Source: M3007 sp035299505 (GTDB lineage Bacteria; Bacteroidota; Bacteroidia; Chitinophagales; Saprospiraceae). Taken from it: a stretch of DNA of 64,000 nucleotides. Positions 52,033 to 61,372 of the stretch are shown here, piece after piece. Each line of letters begins with the position of its first letter. Positions within the stretch are counted from its first letter, which is position 1. The translations under genes and the position numbers were made by a program. The notes under the pieces were generated by a model, which did not search any database, was not told the origin of the DNA, and saw nothing but the letters and a program-made list of their open reading frames with translations. The stretch is taken from assembly GCA_035299505.1 (NCBI GenBank), contig DATGWL010000101.1:62001-126000 (forward strand). The letters run 5' to 3'.

Positions 52033-53892
52033 TTATTCACTCACCTCAGATATGCTCGGCTCTCCTGGCTCATGCTCTGCGAACGGCGGCTTCAGTTTGC
52101 CCACCAGTTGTTCATATATCTTCTGCCGAATCACATCCGCAGTGATAGGAAATCCATCATAGTTGAGAATGGAAGTTAATTTAGCCGGATTTATACCCAG
52201 TTCATTGACAATCAGTGACTTGAATTGGGCGTCACGATTTTGTTCTACAATGAATACCCGCTGGTGATTATCAATAAACTGCTGTACTTCGTGGTTGAAA
52301 GGAAAGGCTTTCACCCGCAAACAATCCAGCGTGATGCCTTGTTCTGTCAGTAAATCCCGGGCCTCATTAGCCGCATAGGTGGTGGTGCCAAAAAACAACA
52401 TGCCAAAGGCACTTTGTTTTTCCTGCTGATACAATTCCGGCCCAGGAACATATTGCTTGGCTGTTTCCCACTTTTTCACCAAACGATCCATATTGCGCAC
52501 ATACGCCGGGCCTTCCTCCGTATACACAGCATACTCATCTCTGGAGGTTCCGCGCGTGAAGAAAGACCCTTTGGTAGGGTGGGTGCCGGGAATGGTGCGG
52601 TAAGGAATGCCATCGCCATCCACATCCAAATAGCGACCAAACCTTTCGGTCATCTGTTCCAACTGCTCGGCGTTAAACACCTTGCCACGGTCGTATGATT
52701 TGCTGTGATCCCATTTCAGTGGCGGCGACATGTTTTCATTCATGCCCAAATCCAGATCAGTCATCACCAGAACCGGTGTTTGCAAGCGTTCGGCCAGGTC
52801 AAAAGCCTCTCCCATCATGGAGAAACATTCAGCCGGCGTGCTTGGGAACAACAACACCTGTTTGGTATCGCCATGTGAGGCGTAAGCAGCAATGAGCAGG
52901 TCGGACTGCTGGGTACGGGTGGGCATGCCGGTACTCGGACCACCGCGTTGTACATCTACCAGCACAGTGGGAATTTCGGCAAAATAGGCCAGCCCCAGGA
53001 ATTCGCTCATGAGCGAAACGCCCGGGCCGCTGGTAGCGGTAAAGGATCTGGCGCCGTTCCAGTTGGCGCCAATTACCATCCCGATAGCTGCCAGCTCGTC
53101 TTCTGCCTGCACTATGGCAAAGTTGTTTTGCCCTGTTTCCGGGTCAATCCGGTATTTTTTGGCATATTTACCAAAAGCATCAGCCAGCGAAGTAGACGGG
53201 GTGATGGGGTACCACGACAACACTGTGGCGCCGGCATATACAGCGCCTAAACCACAGGCTGAGTTGCCATCCATCATTATCCAGTCGTTCACCAGATCCC
53301 TGCGAGCCACACGATGCTCGGGGAAGGGACAGGTAAAATGTTCCTGTGCATATTGGCGGCCCATTTCCATGGCCTCGTAGTTGGCCGTTACCAGCTTCTC
53401 TTTGCCTTTGAATTTTTGCTGGATGATACCCTGCAATACTTCCATCTCAATGTCCAGCAAGGCGGAAAGCGCACCCACATACACCATATTTTTCAACAAC
53501 TGCCGCTGCCTTGGATCTGCAAATTTATCCATACACATTTGCATCATCGGGATGCCCAGGTAATGGATATCGTCCCGGATGAAATCCTTGTACAATTCCT
53601 TGGTGCTGTCGTATATGAAATAACCTCCGGATTTGACGTTGGCAATATCCTTGGGCATGGACTGCGGGTTCACGCTCACCATGATGTCTATTCCTTCCCG
53701 CCGGCCCAGGTAGCCTTTTTCACTCACCCGGACTTCATACCAGGTTGGCAAACCCTGAATGTTGGAAGGAAAAATATTTTTGGGCGAAACGGGTATACCC
53801 ATCCGGAAAATGGCCTTGGCAAACATATCGTTCGCACTGGCAGAACCGGTGCCATTTACATTGGCGAAGCGGATAACAAAATCGTTGAGCAC
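52033..53892 (-). CDS. korA: 2-oxoacid:acceptor oxidoreductase alpha subunit
   Basis: 619 residues from a GTG at 53892 (VLNDFVIRFANVNGTGSASANDMFAKAI, the normal start region; no upstream ATG). An N-terminal gamma domain is fused to the pyrimidine-binding alpha domain (MMDGNSACGLGAVYAGATVLSWYPITPSTSLAD; TATSGPGVSLMSEFLGLAYFAEIPTVLVDVQRGGPSTGMPTRTQQSDL). This fusion is typical for KorA. It partners korB downstream; lspA ends 40 nt upstream on the same strand. Confidence 0.94.
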   Translation of the reverse strand: MLNDFVIRFANVNGTGSASANDMFAKAIFRMGIPVSPKNIFPSNIQGLPTWYEVRVSEKGYLGRREGIDIMVSVNPQSMPKDIANVKSGGYFIYDSTKELYKDFIRDDIHYLGIPMMQMCMDKFADPRQRQLLKNMVYVGALSALLDIEMEVLQGIIQQKFKGKEKLVTANYEAMEMGRQYAQEHFTCPFPEHRVARRDLVNDWIMMDGNSACGLGAVYAGATVLSWYPITPSTSLADAFGKYAKKYRIDPETGQNNFAIVQAEDELAAIGMVIGANWNGARSFTATSGPGVSLMSEFLGLAYFAEIPTVLVDVQRGGPSTGMPTRTQQSDLLIAAYASHGDTKQVLLFPSTPAECFSMMGEAFDLAERLQTPVLVMTDLDLGMNENMSPPLKWDHSKSYDRGKVFNAEQLEQMTERFGRYLDVDGDGIPYRTIPGTHPTKGSFFTRGTSRDEYAVYTEEGPAYVRNMDRLVKKWETAKQYVPGPELYQQEKQSAFGMLFFGTTTYAANEARDLLTEQGITLDCLRVKAFPFNHEVQQFIDNHQRVFIVEQNRDAQFKSLIVNELGINPAKLTSILNYDGFPITADVIRQKIYEQLVGKLKPPFAEHEPGEPSISEVSE

Positions 53893-53932
53893 TGGATAGC
53901 AGTCAATAAGGTGTAAAAAAGGAAGAGAAAAC

Positions 53933-54445
53933 CTAGGCTCCCGAAGGCAACATTGGCTCTCTTTTCAGGATTTGCAGCGCAATAATAAATAATGCGCCGA
54001 AAGTAATGGAAACATCCGCAAAATTGAAAATCCCTGTCTTGAAAAATCCGAGATTTATGAATAAAAAATCTGTCACTGAACCATAGGCCAGGCGGTCCAC
54101 AATATTTCCAATCCCGCCACCAATAATACAACAGACCCCAAGTGCCAGTCCGGTGGGCAATTTGGCCTGAAATAGCCAAAAAGTGAGCCCCAACATCATC
54201 AGCGATGGTAAAATATGTAACGACAGGGTTTTGGCCCAGGGTTGCCAGTCGTCGCCCATGCTCAGAAAGGCGCCGGTGTTTTCCACTTTGGTAAGCAATA
54301 CATGCTCTCCGGCCAGCGGAATTTGTTCGTGATAAGCCAGCCGCTCCCGCACCAAAGACTTTGATACCTGATCGCAACCAATGTTGGCGGCAATAATCCC
54401 AATGAAGAGCAGGTAACGGAATAACTTGTTTTGCAATAAAGACAT
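53933..54445 (-). CDS. lspA: Lipoprotein signal peptidase LspA
   Basis: 170 residues, four membrane segments. The catalytic Asp pair is in GNIVDRLAYGSVTDFL and FNFADVSITFGA; CDQVSK near the N-terminus is also typical. It cleaves prolipoproteins before the lipidated Cys, serving the lipoproteins predicted in this window. It begins 4 nt after the sugar-dehydrogenase gene, so it is likely co-transcribed with it and with korAB. Confidence 0.95.
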   Translation of the reverse strand: MSLLQNKLFRYLLFIGIIAANIGCDQVSKSLVRERLAYHEQIPLAGEHVLLTKVENTGAFLSMGDDWQPWAKTLSLHILPSLMMLGLTFWLFQAKLPTGLALGVCCIIGGGIGNIVDRLAYGSVTDFLFINLGFFKTGIFNFADVSITFGALFIIALQILKREPMLPSGA

Positions 54446-54449
54446 AAGG

Positions 54450-56531
54450 CTATTGCTTGATTATGGTTCGGGTAAAGGTCTGCTGTCCTGCCTGAATGTT
54501 CAGGAAATAGTTGCCTTTGGGCTGCTGCGACAGGTCTATTGGCAGGCGAATGCTGGATTGTTGCAAGGTCTGAGACCAGATTTGTCGTTGACTGCTGTCG
54601 GTCAGCACCAGCTTTACGGTCATGGTTTGGTCCAGTTCCAGGTCAATTTGTACCTGATCCAGGGTTGGGTTGGGAGTAAGCCAGAAGGATTTGACAAAAT
54701 CTGGTGTTTCCGTTTTTGAAACTACCACATCAATATTGGCAGAAGCAGAGCAGCCTACCAGGTCAGTTGCCACCGCAGTGTATTGTCCACTTTGGGTAGC
54801 GGTCAATACATTGCCTGTACCCACCGGATTGGTGTTGTTTTCAAAATACCAGGTTATGCTGGCGGTTGGCGGATCAACGACGGCAGTTAGAGTATTACCT
54901 GTTGCATTGAGCAAAACAGAGGGGTTTGGGAAAACCGTCACTAAAACCTGATTGGAGAGATCCGACATGCAATGCGCGCTTACGGCTTGAACCTGATAAA
55001 AACCTGTTACCAGAGCAGTGAAAGTGCCATTGGGCGAGCCTAAAATGGGAGTATTGTTGAAAAACCAGATATATCCGGTTCCTTGTGGCGGTTCGGGCAG
55101 GTTGAAACTGATGGGTTGCCCAACACAAACAGCTGTATCTATGGCATTGATAACAGGAGTGGCAGGACTGCCGTTTGCAATATCGAACGTATCCCTGCGG
55201 ATACAGTTGTTTCCGTCTTTTACCTCCACAGTATAAATACCCGGCCCAAGGCCGGCCAGGTTTTGGGTGGTAGCGCCTGTAGACCACAGGTAGGTGGCGT
55301 TTCCGCTCGCTCCTGTGGTTTGCAGGGTGATTTCACCTTCTGTGCCATTGGCACAAACCGATGCTGTAGCCACCCCGGATATACCAAAACTGGAGCATAA
55401 TTCCCGTACTTTTTGAATGCGACCACTTGCCAGCAGCGCAACATAAAGTTCACCATTGCGGTCCTCTCCAAAGGAACTGAATTCATAACCGCCAAAAGTT
55501 CCCAAAACGTTGGTGATGAAACTACCATCCGCATTTCTGCGCGTATACCACCAGCGGCCACTGCAATAATCAGCAAACAAATAACAGCCATACAAATCCG
55601 GGAACTGAGTGCCACGATAAATAAAACCGCCAGTGACAGAACATCCGTTGCTGCCAGAGTGACTATATTCGTAAAACGGGCTTACATAGGCGTCGGCAGA
55701 AAGGCAACCTGTGGTGTTGAAAGTATGCAAGCCTTCGTAGCAGCGCCACCCGTAGTTTTTGCCGCCATCGCCGGCAGCTTCAAAATCTACTTCCTCCCAC
55801 AGGTTTTGGCCCACATCCCCAATCCACATATCGCCAGTGAGGCGATCGAAGGAAAAACGCCATGGGTTGCGCCAGCCGATGGACCAGATTTCCGGCAAAT
55901 AACTAGGATTGCCTACAAAAGGATTGTCGGCAGGAACAGTGTAGGGCTCTGAAGCAGAGCTGTTATTGACATCAATCCGGAGGATTTTGCCCAGCCAGGT
56001 TAGTTTGTTTTGGGAATAATTTTGAGGATCGTTGGCTCCACCGCCATCGCCCAGGCCAATGTACAGGTATCCGTCTGGCCCGAATTTGATACAGCCACCA
56101 TTGTGGTTCCAGTTAGGCTGATCCTGTTCCAGAATGGTGAGCTCAGAGTTGGGGTCTGCTTCGTTGGGGTTTCCGGGTTTTACAGAAAATCTGGAAACAC
56201 GGGTGTCACCACCGTTGTTTTTCGTGTAATTGACGAAAAAATAGCCGTTTTGGCTGTAATTCGGGTGGAAAGCCAGTCCCAGCAGCCCTTGTTCATTCTG
56301 GTTGGAATTTACCCTGGGATCTATGTTCAGGAAGGTATCCAGTTTGTTGCCCAGACTATCGAGTACCCAAATTACACCGTCGCGTTCTACCACAAACAGG
56401 CGACTGTCGCCACAATGCGTGATATCAAGCGGTAGGTCAAAACCGGATGCGAAATTGACCAGTTGTATTTTAGGTTGGGCCAAAAGAAAAAGCGGGAGTG
56501 AGGTGAGCAGGAATAGAATTGTTTTTTTCAT
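54450..56531 (-). CDS. Secreted aldose-sugar-dehydrogenase-like propeller, T9SS
   Basis: 693 residues. A signal peptide (ending LLAQ, about residue 18) precedes a six-bladed propeller of the glucose/sorbosone dehydrogenase family: ITHCGDSRLFVVERDGVIWVLD, NHNGGCIKFGPDGYLYIGLGDGGG, GKILRIDVN, WRNPWRFSFDRLTGDMWIGDVGQN and ENYGW-like KNYGWRCYEG. Relatives use PQQ to oxidise sugars. About 385-610 are Ig-like modules, and the last 80 residues are a type A T9SS domain (WLTPNPTLDQVQIDL to the end). First gene of the lspA-korAB run. Confidence 0.88.
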   Translation of the reverse strand: MKKTILFLLTSLPLFLLAQPKIQLVNFASGFDLPLDITHCGDSRLFVVERDGVIWVLDSLGNKLDTFLNIDPRVNSNQNEQGLLGLAFHPNYSQNGYFFVNYTKNNGGDTRVSRFSVKPGNPNEADPNSELTILEQDQPNWNHNGGCIKFGPDGYLYIGLGDGGGANDPQNYSQNKLTWLGKILRIDVNNSSASEPYTVPADNPFVGNPSYLPEIWSIGWRNPWRFSFDRLTGDMWIGDVGQNLWEEVDFEAAGDGGKNYGWRCYEGLHTFNTTGCLSADAYVSPFYEYSHSGSNGCSVTGGFIYRGTQFPDLYGCYLFADYCSGRWWYTRRNADGSFITNVLGTFGGYEFSSFGEDRNGELYVALLASGRIQKVRELCSSFGISGVATASVCANGTEGEITLQTTGASGNATYLWSTGATTQNLAGLGPGIYTVEVKDGNNCIRRDTFDIANGSPATPVINAIDTAVCVGQPISFNLPEPPQGTGYIWFFNNTPILGSPNGTFTALVTGFYQVQAVSAHCMSDLSNQVLVTVFPNPSVLLNATGNTLTAVVDPPTASITWYFENNTNPVGTGNVLTATQSGQYTAVATDLVGCSASANIDVVVSKTETPDFVKSFWLTPNPTLDQVQIDLELDQTMTVKLVLTDSSQRQIWSQTLQQSSIRLPIDLSQQPKGNYFLNIQAGQQTFTRTIIKQ

Positions 56532-56602
56532 GGAAGCATCAAGGCTTGGGATGAAGGAATGTGGGTTGGATTAGCAAGAGGGTAGGGTGGAGCTGAATCA
56601 TC

Positions 56603-56636
56603 TAAAACAGTGGCAGGGAAAGACTTTCCCGGGCAC
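56603..56636 (-). terminator. Possible terminator after the GH3 gene
   Basis: GTGGCAGGGAA (56610-56620) pairs with TTCCCGGGCAC (56626-56636) with two mismatches and a 5-nt loop. On the minus strand it is followed by TGTTTTA. Starts right after the GH3 stop codon. Confidence 0.4.
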
Positions 56637-58178
56637 TTAAAAAGTCGCAGGTTTATCTTCAGAAGCAAACCGCATGAGTTCTTCTACAAATTGGCGGTGG
56701 TTAGCCAGGCGCGGGACTTTATTCTGGTTTCCAAATTTTCCTCTGGCCCGCATCCAGCGGATAAAAGTGCCTTTGGGTACCGGATTGATGCGCAAACGAT
56801 CCAGGGCCATGCCTTTGTAGCGTTTGGCTTCATAATCGGAATTGATTTTTTGCAGGGATTCGTCGAGCACCTGATTGAACTTCTCCAGGTCGGCGGGTTC
56901 TTTTTCAAACTCTACTACCCATTCATGGCCGCCGCGACTTTTTTCCGCAGTGAAATACACAGGTGCTGCGGTGTATTCTGTAACGGATGCGTTCAGTTGC
57001 CGGCAGGCTTCTGCCAGGGCTTTGTCGGCGTCGCCCACCATTACTTCTTCTCCAAAGGCATTGATGAATTGTTTGGTACGGCCAGTTATTTGGAAGCAGA
57101 ACGGGTTTCGGCGGGTGAAGGTTACGGTGTCGCCCAATTGGTACCGAAAGAGTCCGTTGTTGGCTGTGATCATGACAGCGTAATTCTCACCAATAACCAC
57201 ATCCTGCAATAAAACCGTTTTTGGGTGCGATTTATCCCATTCGCAGGTAGGCACGAACTCGTAGAACACCCCATTGTCGGCCAGCACCAGCAAGTCGTTT
57301 TGGTTCAGGTCGCACTGTACACCGAAAAAACCTTCGGAGGCATTGTACATTTCCTGATAGGCAAAATCGTTGCTTGGAATCAGCTCCCGGAAGGTTGCCC
57401 TGTAGGGGTCAAATCCCACGCCCCCGTGCATGTATGCCTGCAGGTGAGGCCACACCTCGAGCATATTGGATTTGCCGGTTTTTTCCAGGATCATTCGGAA
57501 AAGCACAATGAGCCAGGTTGGTACTCCGCCGAACAGGCAGATATCCCTTTGTTTGCTGGTTATTTCGGCTATTCTTTGCAGTTTTTCTTCAAAATTAGGC
57601 AGCAGGTTGGTTTGGGTATCGGGGGTGTACAGCAGCCGGGCGATGGTAGGCATATGTTGTACCAGGATGGCGCTTACATCACCGAATCTGGTTTTAGGGT
57701 ACTCCGGCAAGGCCTGAAAACTCCCGGGAACTGCCAGGTGTTTATACCGGAATGCCTCCATGTCGGGCTTGTTATGGTATAATAAGGTGATGGCATCCCA
57801 GGCGCCTGCTATGTGGCAATTGAAAAGATTGCCATAGGGAACGGGAATGAATTTGCTTTTATCACTGGTGGTGCCGCTACTTTTGGAATACCAGTTGATT
57901 TCGCCCGGCCAGAGCACGTTTCTTTCCCCGCGCATCATGCGGGAAATATCGGTTTTGACGGCTTCGTAATCCTGCGCCGGTACGATGCGGGCAAACTGTT
58001 CCGGCGTTTTTATGTCAGATAGCCCCCAACGTTTGCCTTGTTCCGTTTCGCGCGCGCGATCAATGATGCGCCGGAACCAGCGTTCCTGTGCTTCTTCCGG
58101 ATGCAGCATGTACCGCTCAACCCGCTTCATGCGTCTTGAGAGGTATTGTTTTACGACCAGATTGAACAGTGCATTCAT
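56637..58178 (-). CDS. GH3 auxin-responsive-promoter family protein (adenylating)
   Basis: 513 residues. The GH3 acyl-adenylate fold shows WYSKSSGTTSDKSKFIPVP (ATP-binding motif near 115), QEMYNASEGFFGVQCD and YRFRLGD-like LFRYQLGDTVTFTRRNPFCFQITGR, with FGEEV after FINA. Plant GH3 proteins conjugate amino acids to jasmonate or auxin; bacterial members are uncharacterised, and amide ligation of an unknown acid is the best guess. Single gene with no pathway neighbours. The usual YTSSGT-type motif is present as KSSGTT. Confidence 0.9.
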   Translation of the reverse strand: MNALFNLVVKQYLSRRMKRVERYMLHPEEAQERWFRRIIDRARETEQGKRWGLSDIKTPEQFARIVPAQDYEAVKTDISRMMRGERNVLWPGEINWYSKSSGTTSDKSKFIPVPYGNLFNCHIAGAWDAITLLYHNKPDMEAFRYKHLAVPGSFQALPEYPKTRFGDVSAILVQHMPTIARLLYTPDTQTNLLPNFEEKLQRIAEITSKQRDICLFGGVPTWLIVLFRMILEKTGKSNMLEVWPHLQAYMHGGVGFDPYRATFRELIPSNDFAYQEMYNASEGFFGVQCDLNQNDLLVLADNGVFYEFVPTCEWDKSHPKTVLLQDVVIGENYAVMITANNGLFRYQLGDTVTFTRRNPFCFQITGRTKQFINAFGEEVMVGDADKALAEACRQLNASVTEYTAAPVYFTAEKSRGGHEWVVEFEKEPADLEKFNQVLDESLQKINSDYEAKRYKGMALDRLRINPVPKGTFIRWMRARGKFGNQNKVPRLANHRQFVEELMRFASEDKPATF

Positions 58179-58357
58179 AAATCCAATGGCGAAGATAATG
58201 GCTGGACTTTGAATTCAGAACATGTTTGGGATTTTCTCGGTGGGCTAAAAACGGTTCTTTTGTCACCATTTTTCAGCTTTTTTACAAAAAGGTGGTACTT
58301 TTTTAAGATGCCGGAGGATTGGCTGGCAAGATTGAAAAACTTGGAGAATATTTGCAC

Positions 58358-58741
58358 ATGAAATTGGCCAAACATAAAGATTTTGATTCTTTTCTGGACG
58401 ATCTTACGCCTGAAGAACGCTCTATCTGCTTGTTTTTGAAGGATTTATTGCAGAATAACTTCCCGGAACTCCGGGTCACCTGGGCCTATGGCGTACCCTA
58501 TTACAGAGGCAGAAAAAGAATATGTTTCTTTTACCCGGCAAGCCTGCCATACAGCGGTATCACGCAAGGTGTAAACCTCGGTTTGGTAAAAGGATATCTG
58601 TTATCCAACGAACAACAGCTCATCAACATGGGCCAACGCAAAGAAGTTGGCTATATCCAGATCCAATACCCCAATCAAATCCCCTCAGAAACCCTCCTCG
58701 AAATCCTCCACGAAGCCATCCTCCTCGACACCCCCAATTGA
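58358..58741 (+). CDS. DUF1801-family protein
   Basis: 127 residues from ATG 58358; the TTG 13 codons upstream is less likely. The fold (YdhG/YjbR-related) shows FLDDLTPEERSICLFLKDLL, TWAYGVPYYRGRKRICFFYP and a C-terminal helix LLEILHEAILLDT. Role unknown. Its stop codon TGA is part of the first unit of the AATGACC array that follows. Confidence 0.8.
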   Translation: MKLAKHKDFDSFLDDLTPEERSICLFLKDLLQNNFPELRVTWAYGVPYYRGRKRICFFYPASLPYSGITQGVNLGLVKGYLLSNEQQLINMGQRKEVGYIQIQYPNQIPSETLLEILHEAILLDTPN

Positions 58742-58950
58742 CCCAAGTGCCCCATAAATGCCCCATAAATGACCCAAATGCCCCATAAATGACCCAAATG
58801 CCCCATAAATGACCCATAAATGACCCAAATGCCCCATAAATGACCCATAAATGACCCAAGTGCCCCATAAATGACCCATAAATGACCCAAATGACCCATA
58901 AATGACCCAAGTGCCCCATAAATGCCCCAAATGACTCATAATTGACCCTA
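58739..58950. repeat. Single-arm AATGACC array with 11+9 bp alternation
   Basis: About twenty ATG(A/C)CCC units without interruption. Successive ATGs are spaced 11 and 9 bp in much of the array (ATGCCCCATAA, ATGACCCAA), summing to 20, so a 10-bp phase is kept. It starts at the DUF1801 stop codon and ends about 20 nt before the next start. There is no inverted partner arm. Confidence 0.9.
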
Positions 58951-58970
58951 TATCCCAACCTCCCTCACCT

Positions 58971-59426
58971 ATGCAACCCACAATCCTCATCCGCCCAGCC
59001 ACAGAAGCCGATATCCCAGCCATTCACGCCCTGGTGTACGAACTGGCTGTGTATGAAAAAGAACCCGAAGCTGTTTTTACCACGCCTGAAGAATATCTGG
59101 AGGACTTCCGCAAAGGCCTTTTTGAATGTAAAGTAGCCGAAGTGGAAGGCCAGGTGGTGGGTATGACGCTCTTCTTCATGGCTTATTCCTCCTGGAAAGG
59201 CAAAATGTTGTATCTCGATGATTTTGTGGTCAACGAGGCATACCGCGGCTTTGGGGTAGGTCAAAAACTCTACGACGATTTTATCCAGGAAGGTCGCCAG
59301 CGGGGTTGTCGGTTGGTAAAATGGCAGGTGCTCGATTGGAACGAGCCGGCCATTCGTTTTTACAAACGCAACGAAGCTATCATTGAAACCGGCTGGTGGA
59401 ATGTGAAGAAGTTTTTGTTTGAATAG
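58971..59426 (+). CDS. GNAT N-acetyltransferase, SSAT-like
   Basis: 151 residues. It opens ILIRPATEADIPAIHALVYELAVYEKEP, and the acetyl-CoA loop is VNEAYRGFGVGQKLYDDFIQEG, with DWNEPAIRFYKRNEAIIETGWW near the end. This matches the spermidine/spermine or diamine acetyltransferase subgroup. The substrate is not proven. It lies just after the AATGACC array, which leaves about 20 nt for its leader. Confidence 0.88.
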   Translation: MQPTILIRPATEADIPAIHALVYELAVYEKEPEAVFTTPEEYLEDFRKGLFECKVAEVEGQVVGMTLFFMAYSSWKGKMLYLDDFVVNEAYRGFGVGQKLYDDFIQEGRQRGCRLVKWQVLDWNEPAIRFYKRNEAIIETGWWNVKKFLFE

Positions 59427-59528
59427 GAATCTTTGACCACCACGATAAAAATTTCCATCAATCCCACGACCTTTGCGCCCGTTCCTACATTCCATTCACA
59501 TTTACCCCATTCTCCACATTTCATACCG

Positions 59529-61199
59529 ATGTCTGAAAAGATTATTTTTTCCATGTCGGGGGTGAGTAAAACCTTCCCTCCACAGAAACAGGTGCTGAAA
59601 AACATCTGGCTTTCTTTCTATTACGGCGCCAAAATTGGCGTTTTAGGCCTCAACGGTTCCGGTAAATCAACCCTGCTCAAGATTATTGCAGGAGTTGACC
59701 AAAACTACCAGGGCAAAATCGAGTTCGAAAAACAATACAAAATAGGATATCTGGAGCAAGAGCCTACTATGGACGATAACAAGACCGTTCGTCAGGTAGT
59801 AGAGGAAGGTGTACAACATATCGTAGACCTGCTCAAGGAAAACGAAGATATCGGTGAAAAACTCGGCGTGGTAACCGACGACGATGAAATGATGAAACTC
59901 ATTGAACGTCAGGGCGAAGTGCTGGAACAAATTGAACACCTCGGCGGCTGGGAACTTGATTATCGCCTCGGCATATTCATGGATGCCCTGCGTTGTCCGG
60001 AAGACGACCGCCCCATCAAGGTCTGCTCAGGTGGCGAACGCCGCCGGGTAGCGCTGGCCCGACTGTTGCTCTCTCAGCCCGATATCCTGTTGCTCGATGA
60101 GCCTACCAACCACCTGGATGCCGAGTCTGTGGCCTGGCTGGAACAGTATCTCCAGAATTTCCCAGGTACGGTAATTGCCGTAACCCACGACCGTTACTTC
60201 CTCGACAATGTGGCCGGCTGGATCCTTGAACTCGACCGCGGTGAAGGTATTCCATGGCAGGGTAACTACTCTTCCTGGCTGGATCAGAAAACCAAGCGCA
60301 TGGCCCAGGAGGAAAAACAGGAAGATAAACGCCGCAAACAGCTGGAAAACGAACTGGAATGGGTGCGTATGGGCGCAAAAGGCAGGCAAGCCAAGGGTAA
60401 AGCCCGTTTGAATGCCTATGAAAAAATGGCCGGTGAAGAAGCCCGCGAAAAAGAACAGAAACTGGAACTCTGGATACCAAACGGCCAACGTCTGGGCGAT
60501 AATGTCATTGATGTTCAGGGCGTTACAAAATCATTCGGCGGTCGCGTACTGTTTGAAAACCTGTCGTTCAGCATTCCTAAAAATGCCATCGTAGGTATCA
60601 TTGGACCAAACGGCGTAGGTAAATCCACGCTGTTTAAAATCCTGGTAGGCAAGGAAAAACCCGATGCCGGTACCGTAACCATCGGGGATACCGTTCAGCT
60701 GAGCTATGTGGATCAAAGCCATGAGAACCTGCTGCCGGATAAAACCATCTACGAGATTGTTAGTGAAGGCAACGACCTGATCTCTGTGGGCAATACCTCT
60801 GTGAATGCCAGGGCATATTTGTCGCGTTTCAACTTTGCCGGCAGCGACCAGCAGAAAAAACTGGGTGTTTGTTCAGGCGGTGAGCGCAACCGCGTTCACC
60901 TGGCCATGACACTCAAAGAAGGTGGCAACGTATTGCTGCTTGACGAACCTACCAACGATATCGACGTAAATACGCTGCGGGCACTGGAGGTGGCTCTGGA
61001 GAACTTTGCCGGTTGCGTACTCATCATCAGTCACGACCGTTGGTTCCTCGACCGTTTGGCCACGCACATCCTGTCGTTTGAAGACGATGCGGAGGTGGTG
61101 TTCTTCGAGGGCGACTTTACCGCCTATGAGGAAATGAAAAAGGCCAAACTGGGCGATATTACGCCACACCGCCCAAGGGTTAAACACATTATTGGCTAA
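59529..61199 (+). CDS. ettA: ABC-F ATPase EttA (translational throttle)
   Basis: 556 residues from ATG 59529, matching the usual EttA length. Two ATPase domains: GLNGSGKSTLLKI, SGGERRRVALARLLL and LLLDEPTNHLD; then GPNGVGKSTLFKI, SGGERNRVHLAMTLK and LLLDEPTNDID. The arm insertion lies in the first domain (about 90-135) and a charged linker at about 245-310. EttA binds the ribosomal E site and gates the first peptide bond according to the ATP/ADP ratio. It is closed by two tandem terminators. Confidence 0.94.
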   Translation: MSEKIIFSMSGVSKTFPPQKQVLKNIWLSFYYGAKIGVLGLNGSGKSTLLKIIAGVDQNYQGKIEFEKQYKIGYLEQEPTMDDNKTVRQVVEEGVQHIVDLLKENEDIGEKLGVVTDDDEMMKLIERQGEVLEQIEHLGGWELDYRLGIFMDALRCPEDDRPIKVCSGGERRRVALARLLLSQPDILLLDEPTNHLDAESVAWLEQYLQNFPGTVIAVTHDRYFLDNVAGWILELDRGEGIPWQGNYSSWLDQKTKRMAQEEKQEDKRRKQLENELEWVRMGAKGRQAKGKARLNAYEKMAGEEAREKEQKLELWIPNGQRLGDNVIDVQGVTKSFGGRVLFENLSFSIPKNAIVGIIGPNGVGKSTLFKILVGKEKPDAGTVTIGDTVQLSYVDQSHENLLPDKTIYEIVSEGNDLISVGNTSVNARAYLSRFNFAGSDQQKKLGVCSGGERNRVHLAMTLKEGGNVLLLDEPTNDIDVNTLRALEVALENFAGCVLIISHDRWFLDRLATHILSFEDDAEVVFFEGDFTAYEEMKKAKLGDITPHRPRVKHIIG

Positions 61200-61223
61200 A
61201 CGACCATCCGACGTCGTTTTTTT
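61198..61223 (+). terminator. First terminator after ettA
   Basis: AAACGAC (61198-61204) pairs with GTCGTTT (61213-61219) around an 8-nt loop and is followed by T residues to 61223. Its left arm includes the last two bases of the ettA stop codon. Confidence 0.7.
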
Positions 61224-61232
61224 ACCATATTC

Positions 61233-61279
61233 AATCCGTGTTGTTCCGGTTTTTGCCGAAATAACACGGATTTTCTTTT
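61233..61279 (+). terminator. Second, stronger terminator after ettA
   Basis: AATCCGTGTT (61233-61242) pairs perfectly with AACACGGATT (61263-61272); inner bases CGG/CCG extend the stem. It is followed by TTTTCTTTT. About 10 nt after the first terminator. Confidence 0.85.
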
Positions 61280-61372
61280 GGGCAAATGTTTCAGGCGTTG
61301 TAAAATATCAGGCTGATCCTACATCTTTGCCAGGGCAATACAGCCTGAACATTCTAAACCCAATCCTATCTT

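Noticed and set aside
58623..59023. Three minus-strand open frames of 74-112 codons full of GHLWVIYG repeats
   Set aside because: They are translations of the AATGACC array and change composition with its units; no start signal or neighbour supports coding.
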